Assembly (NCBI RefSeq): GCF_020520425.1
Contig: NC_079488.1
Location: 91,183,285 to 91,247,284 of the forward strand
Direction: 5' to 3'
Source of the DNA: Spinacia oleracea
Taxonomy: Eukaryota; Streptophyta; Magnoliopsida; Caryophyllales; Amaranthaceae
Length of the DNA: 64,000 nt
Shown here: positions 47,301-57,770 of the stretch, piece by piece
Layout of the letters: the number at the start of each line of letters is the position of its first letter
Numbering within the stretch: the stretch's first letter is position 1
Made by a program: the position numbers and the translations under genes
Notes under the pieces: model-generated
What the model was told of the DNA's origin: nothing
What the model saw: the letters and a program-made list of their open reading frames with translations, nothing else
Databases searched by the model: none

Positions 47301-50300
47301 GGAAGGGACAACATAATGGATCACTGAAGAAACTGGTGCCATGAAATTTCCTACCATTGACGAATAGTTGCTTTAGCGCCTAAAAGTGTAAACCTCGGTC
47401 AAAGCATTATTACACAAGTACATTGATGTATTTTGATAATAGGTCCTGTGTCATTTAGACTTTCCAGAAATATCTGACTTGCAGAACTATCGGATAAATC
47501 GAGCTCTTATATGATTTCACACTAGTTTCAAAGGATTACATATCTATGTCTTCTCAAGGTGTCCGAGCGTCTGACACATGTGAAAGTCAATTGGTTAACC
47601 CATGTAGCAAAGGGAATCACACATGGTAACCCATTGAGAATTATATCGAGATACTTCTACACATAGGCGACTATTGGAATCTAGTATCGGGAACAACGTG
47701 AAAATAAGAGAGGATCTAACCTCTTATATTGGTTTAATTGAAAACTACATAGAGAAAATGTAAAATTTGAGCTAAAGAAAATTTGAGCTAAAGAAACCTA
47801 CATCCAAGGCATTTGTCCCTTTATCCATTAAATCCAACTTTGTTAGAACACCGAAGGTTCGATCACCTGGAAAATTTAAATCAAAATATCCTTAGTACGG
47901 AAGAGAAGAAAGATGGGACAAAATGATCGGGTAAAAGATAAGCACAAGCAAAGAAAGTAGAATTACCACTGGGGTCCACTTCTTTGGCAAGTTTCATGGC
48001 ATCTGATGTTGCTATATCTTGATTTGCTGGAGATATTGCCAGAATGATGCAGTTGGGCTAGCAAAGAAAATGCTTCAACATTAGAATAATGCTATACTAC
48101 TTCATGCAGCATTTCCAAATTAAATAGAGTAACTACTCTAACAGACTAGCAGTAAATAATTAAATATAACAAAAGTATAAAACTATGTCATCCATAAACA
48201 TAGACTAGAAATAACACCTAGGTTTGACAAGAAAAGCATGGGTGGGACTTTTGCAGGAACCCCCCACCCCTCTTCATTTCTGGCTCCATGGGTGGGACTT
48301 TAAAGGAACACTGTCCAAACTCCTCTGGCCTTCCCCTCCTCTTCAGGGTATGAAAACTTCATACCTAGGGGGCTATTGGGGGTTTGGAGTGTGGGCCCTA
48401 GTTTCAATTAAGGTAATTTTCCTGACCATTTATGGTTCCTAAAATGTGTGAACCAAACACCTGCTAAGTAATTCAGTAACTAAAAGCACCCTGCTCAAAG
48501 AACCTGTAAACACTACAAGTTTTAGATCTTGCACATATGCTTTACAATTACAAAACAACCTCATTAGATAAGTGTCTTCCCAGCATGTGCATGGTGGTCA
48601 AGAAGGTGGACATCAAGGTTATAATGAGGATGCAGACAGAATATAATGATGAAGTTGGTGATTACCTTATCAACGTATGTACGGATCATATCTTCAATGT
48701 CTTTGACAATACTCTCAGGCTGTCCCTCTGAGATTTAACACCAAAAAAACAGAAAACAAGTATCTTAGCTCACCAACAAGCTAGAATAGATAGCTGGTAG
48801 AAATACTATATGTTGCACGGAGAAGACGAGGAGCTCACCTACAGCAACTTTTGTCAAACCCGGCAAATCGACGAGGGTCAAGTTGACAACTAGACAAGCG
48901 GTGAAACAGTCAAAAAAGGTTCCATATACACAAATTACACTAGCAAGTCACAAACCAGTAGATAGACCAAACCCTGTATCCGGCACAAAAAAGATGATGT
49001 GAGTAAATTACCATGAGGCGAATATATGCTGAGGTGAATTGGAACAGGCGATATCATTTTCGACTTTCCCGTAACTCGATCAGTCTCATCTTGAATCTCC
49101 TTGCGAACAAGGGCTAACAGAGCGCACATGTTCAACAGAAAATATTATTCAGAAAACAAACTTTGCAAAGACCAAAATGTCACACCAAATAAAAATGCAA
49201 AGCACATTTAGTACAATAATTAACTCCGTATCATATATCAACACAGAAAGAAAACATCCTAAAATCGAAGAAAATAATGCATATCGAAAAATAAGCAAGT
49301 AACAGAAGTATACAACACTTGGAGTATCGCATTAAACATTAAAGAGGTGCGAGATAATTAAAACTAGCTTCTTCTGTTTAGGTAAACTACACAAACTATA
49401 GAGTACTAAACTACTAATCATAATCCGGTATGTAGAATTCCATAAAGAAACTGGACTTTTTTTTAAATAAATGCTAAAATATTAAATTTAGAGCTCAAAG
49501 ACACTGAAAAGTGGAAACCTTCACAACATGGAGTCAAAGAATAATCTACTAATTGTAACAAAATGAGAAATTTATGCGAAATTGAATCATGCATCATCTC
49601 TAAACTGCATAAAAAGTTGTAATTATCTAAATGAGAGTTACAGACCACTATCACCAGTAAAACAGACGCCTAAGCAAGTGCAGAAACCGAACAAGGACAA
49701 ACCTTGAATCATTTACGAAGTACTAACCAAAACAAAATGAGAAATTTATGCGAAATGAATCATGCCCCTCAGTTCTAAATTATAATTAAACCATAGAAAT
49801 AATAATCCGCCAAAAGGGTCAGAATTTCATACCAAAATCACTGAACCGACGCTTTGGCAAGTGCAGAAATTCGCCATATTCTTGCTCTCCTTCATCTGTT
49901 TTGTGCAATTGCAACACCAACGGCCGCCTCGTCACAATTCCTGCCACAAATTTTCCAAATAAAAAAAACTTTTCCTTCAATTTTACTCCTAAAAATTAAC
50001 CAAAATTGAAAACTTTCCAAGAAAAAAGAGGAATTAGATAGCTAACCAGATCCTCTGGGAAGGAAATCACGTCCAACAATACTCTCAAGAACAGAAGATT
50101 TTCCTGAACTCTGAAAAATCAGACAAAATTCAACAATCAAACATCAAATTCAACTGAAGAAAAAAATCATGAGTGAGAAGTAGTCCATACCTGACCACCG
50201 ACAACAGCGACGGTAGGAAGAGCTTCCCAAAGAGAAGAGAAAGACGAGTCACCACCGCCATGGTCGCCTAGAACAGTACAAGCTCTTTGAATTCTGTTGA

Positions 50301-50331
50301 CAAGTCCAATCAAACTCTCCATAGTAGACAT
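44365..50331 (-). CDS. DRP1E: Dynamin-related protein 1, DRP1E-like
   Basis: Fifteen exons, high to low: 50331-50191, 50110-50047, 49940-49833, 49113-49012, 48889-48839, 48727-48666, 48057-47967, 47866-47802, 47200-47006, 46912-46793, 46710-46640, 46127-45902, 45611-45561, 45463-45095, 44493-44365. They join in frame to 614 residues, the family length. Start chosen at MSTMESL; an upstream in-frame TTG is not a plant start. GTPase motifs: GGQSSGKSS (45-53), IVTRR with the switch Thr72, DLPG (146-149), TKLD (215-218). The stalk (middle) domain includes [12 protein letters not shown] and [14 protein letters not shown], and the GED runs from about residue 515 to the C terminus, ending SVSWAR. As in plant DRP1 proteins there is no PH or Pro-rich domain. 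DRP1 proteins act at the cell plate and in clathrin-mediated endocytosis. [19 protein letters not shown] and [13 protein letters not shown] favour DRP1E over DRP1A or DRP1C, but this rests on memory of those sequences. Confidence 0.93.
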
Positions 50332-50724
50332 CTCTCTTCCGAGAATCAAAACCCTAGAGTTTGAGTGTTGGAGAAGGTCACCACGGTGGTGGAGCAGCAG
50401 AGCAATGGAGGAGGAGAGAGAAAATTAGTTTTGGGGGAAGTTTTGGACGCGCTGAAGAAATTTGCGGAAGAGAGAATCTAGACAAGTAGAAATGTTTTGT
50501 AATAAACTTAAAATTAATTGTTAAAATGATGAAAATAGTAGGGATAAGGAATGAAAGTTTTAGATTCGTATTTTTGGTCAGTGTATCTATGTCAGCTCTT
50601 ATGTTTTTTTTACTTTTTTTTTTAAAAAAAGAGTAAATTGTTAATTTGATGTTTCAAATTTTGAAAGAGGAAAAAGATGAAAGGTCCACCTTTGGTGCCG
50701 TTGGAGAATGTGGATGTGATGAGG
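50332..50724. other. 5' flank of the DRP1E-like gene
   Basis: GA-rich leader-like sequence close to the ATG, then AT-rich DNA. No clear TATA box. The hAT element begins at 50725. Confidence 0.35.
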
Positions 50725-51166
50725 CAGGGCCGTCTCCGGCAATTTGGAGGCCCTGTGCTAAAATACAGATATTGGGCCCATATAATTTTTTATGGGCAAT
50801 TATTTAATGTAAAACATATAATTATTATATTAATATTTTTTATTTATAAAAAATATAAAGTCAAATTAATAATATGGTTTAACGTTTTGTGTGTGATGGT
50901 TTGAGAAAATTGATGTAAAGGTTTAATGGACATGAAAAAAGCAAATAAAAAAAAGGGGCATGGTAAGAATCGAACCCTGGTCTAGGCTACCACACTTATA
51001 ATTCCTTACCAATTAGGACAAAGATTACTTAATGCATAACAAAGCAGCTGTTAAATATATAATATTTGTTCTTGGGGGGTTTAACCAACATAATTTCTTT
51101 TTGGGGTCCCAAAATTTTGTGGCCCGGTGCTGAAGGTCCGCCTGGACCTCCCTTTAGCCGGCCCTG
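50725..51166. mobile_element. hAT-type MITE, 442 bp
   Basis: Ends CAGGGCCGTCTCCGGC on the left and TAGCCGGCCCTG on the right, with CAGGGCCG-type inverted termini. Flanking 8-bp repeats TGATGAGG (50717-50724) and TGATGACG (51167-51174) differ by one base, matching the hAT duplication length. The interior repeats GGCCC/GGGCC words and carries a tRNA-like segment on the minus strand (about 50950-51020). No ORF. Confidence 0.75.
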
Positions 51167-51229
51167 TGATGACGAAGGATCTGACATTGGGCTAGGGGGC
51201 CAATCTAGCCGTAATGCCATACGGCTAGA

Positions 51230-51340
51230 CCTGTCAAACGGGTCGGTCGGGTCGGTTTGTAAAAAAAATATTTTCGGGTTTGAGTTGAATCGGGTCCGTC
51301 ATTTTCGAGTTCGAGTTGAATCGGGTCGGTCATTTTCGGG
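51230..51340. repeat. GGGTCGGTC-type GC-rich repeat
   Basis: Tandem-like GGGTCGGTCGGGTCGG, then TTGAATCGGGTC(C/G)GTCATTTTCG twice (51286, 51323). It recalls the stretch at 16246-16370 and terminal parts of small plant elements starting with ACCTGTCAAACGGGTC; boundaries not defined. Confidence 0.45.
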
Positions 51341-52355
51341 TTTTGGGTTCACAAATGCTTGTTCAAGACCCATAATTTTCGGGTTTGGAACTAACTACTA
51401 AAACTTACTTTTAAAAGTCTAACTTCAACTTAAAGCCCTTACAACTTGGAACCATTATAGGTCCACAAATCTTGCAACCCAAAACATTTGTAACCATTAA
51501 GTAATCAAACTAATTATATAAACTTGAAATAAAAGCGTTCAAAGCATTTAAAGGTTCACTCAACACTCAATCCCGAATGTAGAATGTCAACCTGCAAATG
51601 CTTTGACACTTGTTGACAACTCACCATAATTACAAGTGTAAATATTGATCTTCACATGGTCAATAAGGAAAAGGTCATGACCAAGACAAACAAGAGAGCA
51701 CGAATCAGTAAAGCTGAGCACATACATGCATGAAAAAGAAATACAACTAACATGCTTAACTTGACAACGAAAATGGTCACTAATGACCTACTTAATTGAC
51801 AATTCAACATGCATGACATCATTGAATAAATTAATAAAAGCCACTCTTGACTTTTTACTAAAACAACTTCTTCTTTTCTACTAGTCGGAATTTAAAGGTT
51901 CCTTGAATGGATTAAGCAATGAACCGGGTTTACTTCTACTAATGTCCACTTGGGACTATAGCGCGGGAGCTACACATGCTATAAAACTATATCACTTATC
52001 CGTAACGGAATTTCAGCGCATTAAATAATAAGAAATGGTACAACGTTCTGAACAACAACGGATGCCACGGGCTACAGCCGTGTACCCTCCATATGTTCAC
52101 TCTAGGTATACGATCCAAGAGCTTTTAATGCTTATCCAAAATATAAAACTTATCTACTAGACCTTCATTTACTTAACGGACGAAGCCTTAACTTGCCACC
52201 AAGTATCTTTGTCAATTACATGGATACTTTTGACACACATACAATCAAAAACTTCTCTTCTTACATGGGGGTACCTTGACACACATGTAATTAAAACTTA
52301 CTTGACTTTAACATGAATTAGACACTAGAATAATCCACACCCCCATGCTTGAATA

Positions 52356-52645
52356 TCTCTATTATATAAAGGAACAGTTGAGGTCTTTTTGGTAAAATAA
52401 CTTTTCGTGTCCCCTTTTGAAAAGTCCGTTATATCCTCACATATCTCTCCTTCTGTTTCGTTGTTTATGCACTCTCTTCAGTCTTCCCCTCTCACTTTTC
52501 TCTCTATTATATAAAGGAACAGCTGAGGTCTTTTTGGTAAAATAACTTTTCGTGTCCCCTTTTGAAAAGTCTGTTATACCCTCACATATCTCTCCTTCTG
52601 TTTCGTTGTTTATGCACTCTCTTCAGTCTTCCCCTCTCACTTTTC
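52356..52645 (+). repeat. 145-bp tandem duplication of the Helitron 5' end
   Basis: Copy 1 52356-52500 and copy 2 52501-52645 both run from TCTCTATTATATAAAGGAAC to CCTCTCACTTTTC with only a few substitutions (CAGTTGAGG/CAGCTGAGG, AGTCCGTT/AGTCTGTT, TATATCC/TATACCC). Confidence 0.93.
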
Positions 52646-53564
52646 TCTCTCCTCCCTTTTCCCTCACTGACCCATTCGTAGGGTTAGACATTCTCGCCGT
52701 CTCCTGCGATTTCTCCCCTCCATCTCTCCCGCAACTGCGATTGACTCGGGTGCTGCTTCCTCATACTCAAACTCCATATCGTCGTAGGTTTCAAGCTCTA
52801 CCAATTCGCCTTCAATGGCGAAGAATAGAGGAAATGGGGTTTCTGGGAGGTCGTTTCGTCGATTTCAATGGCGTCGTCGGAGATTGTGGTCTCAGGTACT
52901 AATTCTATATCGAAATTTAAAACATGGTTTTCCATTTAAAATTTTAAGTGTGAAATTTAGGGATTTAATTTGATTTTAGGGTTTTTCGCCAGGTTAATTT
53001 GATTTTAGGGTTGTCCGCCATGTTAATTAATTAGTTTTTTTATTGTTTGATTTTAGGGTTTACATAATTTTCCGGCGGATTAATTAGTGATTTGGGTTTG
53101 TAAAACTGCAGACTGTTGCTATGAATTTTATAATGAAGCATGGGAAGGGTGATTAAGATCTTCACAATCTTAGGAAGGAGATTAAGGTAATATTTGATTA
53201 ATTTTTATTCTAAAAACGGTAATTGGTTTCATACATGGGAAGTTTGGACTTTGAAATTCAAATTATTAGTTGCAATTATAGTTGAATTTTCTTAATTAGT
53301 GTACTTCTGAATCATGTAACGTACTTGATGATTGGCGCTGAAAATGGAATGAAGGTTTGTGGGTTTGTTGAAACTGTACAGCTTAAACTGGGTGCTGAAA
53401 AGGCATTTGAATATAATAGAGATTTGTTCAGGATTGAAATCAGTATGACAGGTTTTGATTATAATTAAGGAAAAGAATTAAAATCTGTCAAGCTGTTGAT
53501 TACTTCTGCCATTAGAATTTAGGAGGGGGAATTTAATGGTGAAAAGTGTCTCATTTGTTTGTAG

Positions 53565-53687
53565 GTTGAGGATCAGTACAAGAAAGCGTTAGAAGAAGAC
53601 CCGTCCGTATTTGATTACGATGGTGTTTATGATGATATAAAATCGAAAATGGTTCAGTCGAAAGCCGAAGATAGACAGCAACGACAG
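53565..53687 (+). pseudogene. Captured exon of an NSRP1/CCDC55-like splicing regulator
   Basis: A 41-codon open exon bordered by TTTGTAG on the left and CAG|GTAATT on the right. The translation holds KKALEEDPSVFDYDGVYDD, the hallmark of the DUF2040 (nuclear speckle splicing regulatory protein 1) domain. The rest of that gene is missing, so this is a fragment. Its splice signals are intact and could still be used in a chimeric transcript. Confidence 0.75.
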
Positions 53688-54305
53688 GTAATTGTCTAAC
53701 AATTCAGTCATTGTGTTTGTTAATTTGGATTTCATTTGTTTAAGTTTTTGGAGGTGTTGTTAAACCTTTAGGTATGCAATAGTTTGGGTTACATTGAACC
53801 AATCTTTTGAAAGGCGGTGTTGAACCGTTATCAATAATTTGACACGTTCTGTTTAGTAGCTAATCATTTGTTGTTGTTTCTTCGGATTTGTTTCTGTTGT
53901 TGCAACACCAATTTTACAATCTAGGGATTTTAATTGCTATTTTGTTTTCGTTTTTGCAATTTTAATTACTAATTGAAAGCATATGTGTAACGATGTTTTG
54001 CTTTTGATTAGGTATTAGAAATCTAATTTGGATTCCTAATAAGTTCTGCCTACAAGTCTCTATTTAAATCTGATTTGGATTTCGGAATCGATTTTTTTGT
54101 ACAATGTATGATTGAATATTGATTTTTTGGTGATTCAATTTGATTGGTGGTTTTGTTAGGCGAATGCGTTTGTGGAAGGTGTCACGCAAAATCGATGAAC
54201 TGGAGAGATCTTCCTGCGTTGATGGTGGTGATTTGACGACTGATGGTGGTGCCTTATCAGGATTTTGGCAAATCGCCAGTCAGTTGCTCGGTCATAGGAG
54301 CGATA

Positions 54306-55066
54306 GATGAGATATATATATCAGAATTGGAACACAAAGTTCAGACTTTACAAAATGAAGCTACAACTTTGTCTGCACAACTTACATTATTGCGGGTACC
54401 ATGATCATTGGTTTAGAAGTGCGCACTTTGTTGAATATCATTCGTGTGACCTTAACTGAAATTTTCTTTTGTGAACAGAGAGATTTTGCTGGACTTTCCA
54501 GCCAAAACAATGAGCCGAGGTTCCGTCTACAAGCGATGGAGCAACATCAAAAGCTTCGTGGCGGTATGATTTCTATTCTATAAACAAATAAGCAGTAAGA
54601 ATTGTTATGAATGTGGCTGGTATCAATTTGTTCTCTGAGTTTGCTAAAGGTTTGTCGTCTTTGGTCTAGAAGTCTAGAACACTGTTTCAATTATCATAGC
54701 TCTATCTATATGAACCAAATCAACCAACCTTCCCAACCCCCCCGTTCAAAAAGAAAAAGAAAGATAAGAACGGTAAGAGATTGAATCACAGCGTGGTGTT
54801 CGTGCAACATGCTCACATTCTGGTTATGCTGTCATGATAAACAATTAATTCATTGATAGTTAAATCATTTAGAAGTTACCTCTTCTTGGTAGTATAGATA
54901 TATAGTAGCAAATCTCATTGAGTTTTCTATATCTTTGGCAGCTCTAAATGAAGCATTAACAAAGGAATTACAATGCTTAAGGATAGCCATAGGAGAGCTG
55001 AACGCTAAGTCCATATTCAAGTGTTTTGGGCAGCAGCTTTATGTCAATCCGCAAATGTACCAGTAA
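54306..55066 (+). pseudogene. Captured C-terminal part of a VIP1/RF2a-type bZIP factor
   Basis: Three exon-like segments with splice borders in place: about 54306-54395 ([19 protein letters not shown]... leucine-zipper start), 54479-54563 (RDFAGLSSQNNEPRFRLQAM) and 54942-55066 (ALNEALTKELQCLRIAIGEL... then QQLYVNPQMYQ and TAA). This order and intron placement match group I bZIP proteins (VIP1, RF2a). The basic DNA-binding region and N terminus are absent, as is the usual longer tail; substitutions (for example FKCFG) suggest decay. Without the basic region it could at most dimerise with bZIP partners. Confidence 0.8.
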
Positions 55067-56110
55067 TAGGGTTGGTCTAGATTATATTGTTTGCTCTGGT
55101 CGTCGTTCTTTGATTACTTCCTTTATCAGTTTGCTTTTAAGTTTCTCTCCTAAAATCTTTCAGTGATAAAATTGTTGTTCTATGTTGATCAACCCTATTC
55201 AATTATGTTGCATGTGTGACTAATAATTTGTTTCTCATGTCAGGTTTGCAAATTCTTTACAGTTAACCATAATGATATGGATACCCTCCAGAAATGATTG
55301 TTCCCTGCTGACATTTTCCAGGTTTGTTCTTTTTCTTCATATTGTTTTCACTCTTTCAGTGATTTCAAGAAAACTGAAAACAAGAAGTTTACTTATTGAA
55401 AACATGAAGTAATGGGGTTGATCTACAAAATATTGTTTGCTCTGGTCGTCGTTCTTTAATACTTCATGTTTTCAGTTTGCTTCGTCAGTTAATCAGGTTC
55501 AATTCCGGTTCTTTATTTTATTGTAATTTTTTAATTGAATGTGGAATTTCAGTGTTTAGAAGTTAACATACGATGTCGGTTTGTGTGATATTGAGTAAAT
55601 TGTGGAATTGTCTGCAATTTTGGATGAGAATGAGAGGAATTGTGTTCTGTGATATTGAACAAATTTTTGTATATCACGTGTTATTGAGCAAAAATCAATA
55701 CACTGCAAGTTTTATTGATCAAATTTTTGCTGCTGATGTATTTTCTCTCTCATACCTTTTTTATTTAATTTGTTTTGCGCCTTTTGATGTCGATTTTGAT
55801 GAATCTAGGGTGTAATTAGTTTGTGAATTCAACTTTGTTTTGCGATTGTTTAAACTTTTGATTGAGTATTTTAATTTCAGATGCCTATTGTTTGTTATTG
55901 ACCACGTTGAATCTAGGGTCTCCAGCATTTTTGAGATGATCGTATAACCAGGCATTGATTTAATGTTGTTCAGTTGTTGTTGTTTAGCCATGATTAAGCA
56001 ATGGATTTTGGTTTGCAAATGTTAATTAGCTTGAAATTGCATGAATTGATTGAAATATGTACAAAATCAACGGATAATTGCTGATCTGCATGTTCTATTT
56101 TTTGGTGTAG

Positions 56111-56317
56111 GTTTTGGAATTGGAAGGAAATGCTGCAAGAGACAACAAGAAAACTCGAATTTTGGGGGCACTTCTTCAATTGGCAGTAAGAAACGACGAG
56201 GAGCTAAGCAAACTTCTTGGTGATGTGACCATTGCTAATAGAGGTGTGATGCCCAACTTCCACAACCTTCTTCTCTCAAAGAAGGCTGGTGGCAACAAGC
56301 CTACTGAAGATTACTGA
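56111..56317 (+). pseudogene. Captured last exon of histone H2A
   Basis: Begins after TTTGGTGTAG and is open to TGA for 68 residues. [37 protein letters not shown] and the C-terminal KKAGGNKP tail identify the C-terminal half of plant H2A. The first exon (N tail, helices 1 and part of 2) is missing. The normally invariant PRHIQ segment reads LGALLQ, and GGV reads RGV. A non-functional copy is likely; it could supply a 3' end for a chimeric transcript. Confidence 0.85.
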
Positions 56318-56777
56318 AGATTTGATTTAGTGATCAAATGAAAATGTGGATCTCAATAGAACCCGAAAACTCACTGTTGTCGAATGTTCAATAGATTTTA
56401 TAGGAATGTAGTTAGTGTATTAGGGGTTTCTTATCATCTCAATGATTAATTTATGTTGCTGGAGAATCAAGGATCAGTCAAGTAAAAGCTTTAAGCATCA
56501 CAAATTTACACTAAACATCTCCATTTTTATCAACAAGGAAGCTATACACAATTTCAACTTACAGGCGAGCAAAAATTCAACTGCGGTACAGGAAAATGTA
56601 AAGATGGAAATAGAATATTTGGCCTGTTTTGATGCAAGATAAAATCAATAAGCTTTTGAAATACTGAGTTCATGTCCCGGATTTATATTTTGATTTTTCA
56701 TTGTGATATATTTGTTGTAACAATACAATTTTAAGTTTTTTAATGATTTCGCACGCATCGCGTGCATATAAGACTAG

Positions 56778-57447
56778 TATTAAAATAATGACAAACATGC
56801 TCTACTAAATATTTACACAATAATATGCATCATAAACTTTTTCTTGAATCAAGTAACCACCACATTCACATATGACATAATGCTACAAGATTAAATATAA
56901 CTTCATGTACATGATACTACACACATAAGAATAATCTAAACATGTACGTACCTTGAGTACGTTCTCAAATGTGCCACTTTGCTCAAGTAATCTTTCAATC
57001 AAAACTTTTTCCTAAACTAAATAATAAATTAATAATTATTCATACTTTAATAAATGTTCAACAACTCTTTTAAGATTTAAAGTATCATTAAGACCTTAAT
57101 TAATCCTTTGTTAACCATAATTAATTACCATGCTCAAATCCTAGGTCAAACATGCATTTAACACATTAAAAATCTCAACCTTTAGGGTTAAACATGCACA
57201 ATTCAGTAATTTAATAAATCTGAATTTTTATACATAAAAACTATAAAATATAATTAATCTAATTAACAAACATAATCTGAAAATTAATTAAATTAACAAA
57301 GCTTATTTTTTTGTAATAAAATCAATTAGTTACAAAAAGAGGAGAAAGTAGAGGAAGAAATGCACCACCCACGTGGTTGCAGCGTCGTGGGGATGGTTGT
57401 GGTGGGTTGCGGTTGTTGCTGCGTGCGGCTCGCGGCAGGGCATCTAG

Positions 57448-57509
<62 letters not shown>

Positions 57510-57770
57510 AATACTTAAGGTGAAGTTTTTCTTATGCTCTAAGGTTTAAATAGGGTTCCATACTTGGGAATTCAATTAGGATTAGAAAACCGTAATGAAA
57601 ATATTTTATTACCCTTAATGATTAATTGTTATCTTTTTCCACTTTTAAACTCTCCATCCTTTTTATAAAAATGGTTTCCACTTAGAAAATATTTGGAACT
57701 TTCTTTTCTAAAATACATTTAATGAAATTAATAAATATAAAATGCATTTAAATCTTCTTTATAATTTATA
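56778..57770. other. LTR-like sequence right of the large Helitron
   Basis: Continuation of the degraded minus-strand LTR. Contains TGTACGTACCTTGAG (56943) shared with 62646, an AT-rich part, and the GA microsatellite. No gene. Confidence 0.4.
57449..57506 (+). repeat. (GA)n microsatellite
   Basis: Pure GA dinucleotide run of about 29 units between a GC-rich segment and AT-rich DNA. The overlapping Leu/Ser frame on the minus strand is an artefact of the repeat. Confidence 0.97.

Larger units (their letters stand above)
52356..56777 (+). mobile_element. Large gene-capturing Helitron, 4.4 kb
   Basis: Starts TCTCTATTATATAAAGGAAC after an A (52355) and ends ATATAAGACTAG before a T (56778). The 3' hairpin GCACGCATCGCGTGC (56751-56765) and tail are identical to those of the small Helitron at 13275..13948. 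The first 145 bp are tandemly duplicated. No Rep/helicase domain is present. Instead it carries plus-strand, still intron-bearing fragments resembling three host genes (separate entries). Such fragment shuffling is well known for maize Helitrons. The other interior parts (52660-53560, 55070-56100) look like intron and UTR sequence of unknown origin. Confidence 0.82.

Noticed and set aside
50332-50349. Earlier start for the DRP1E-like protein
   Set aside because: The upstream codon is TTG, not ATG; the ATG at 50331 gives the expected N terminus.
50940-51020. Possible tRNA gene on the minus strand
   Set aside because: A- and B-box-like motifs are present, but the acceptor and anticodon stems do not pair well and it lies inside a hAT element; reported only as a tRNA-like segment.
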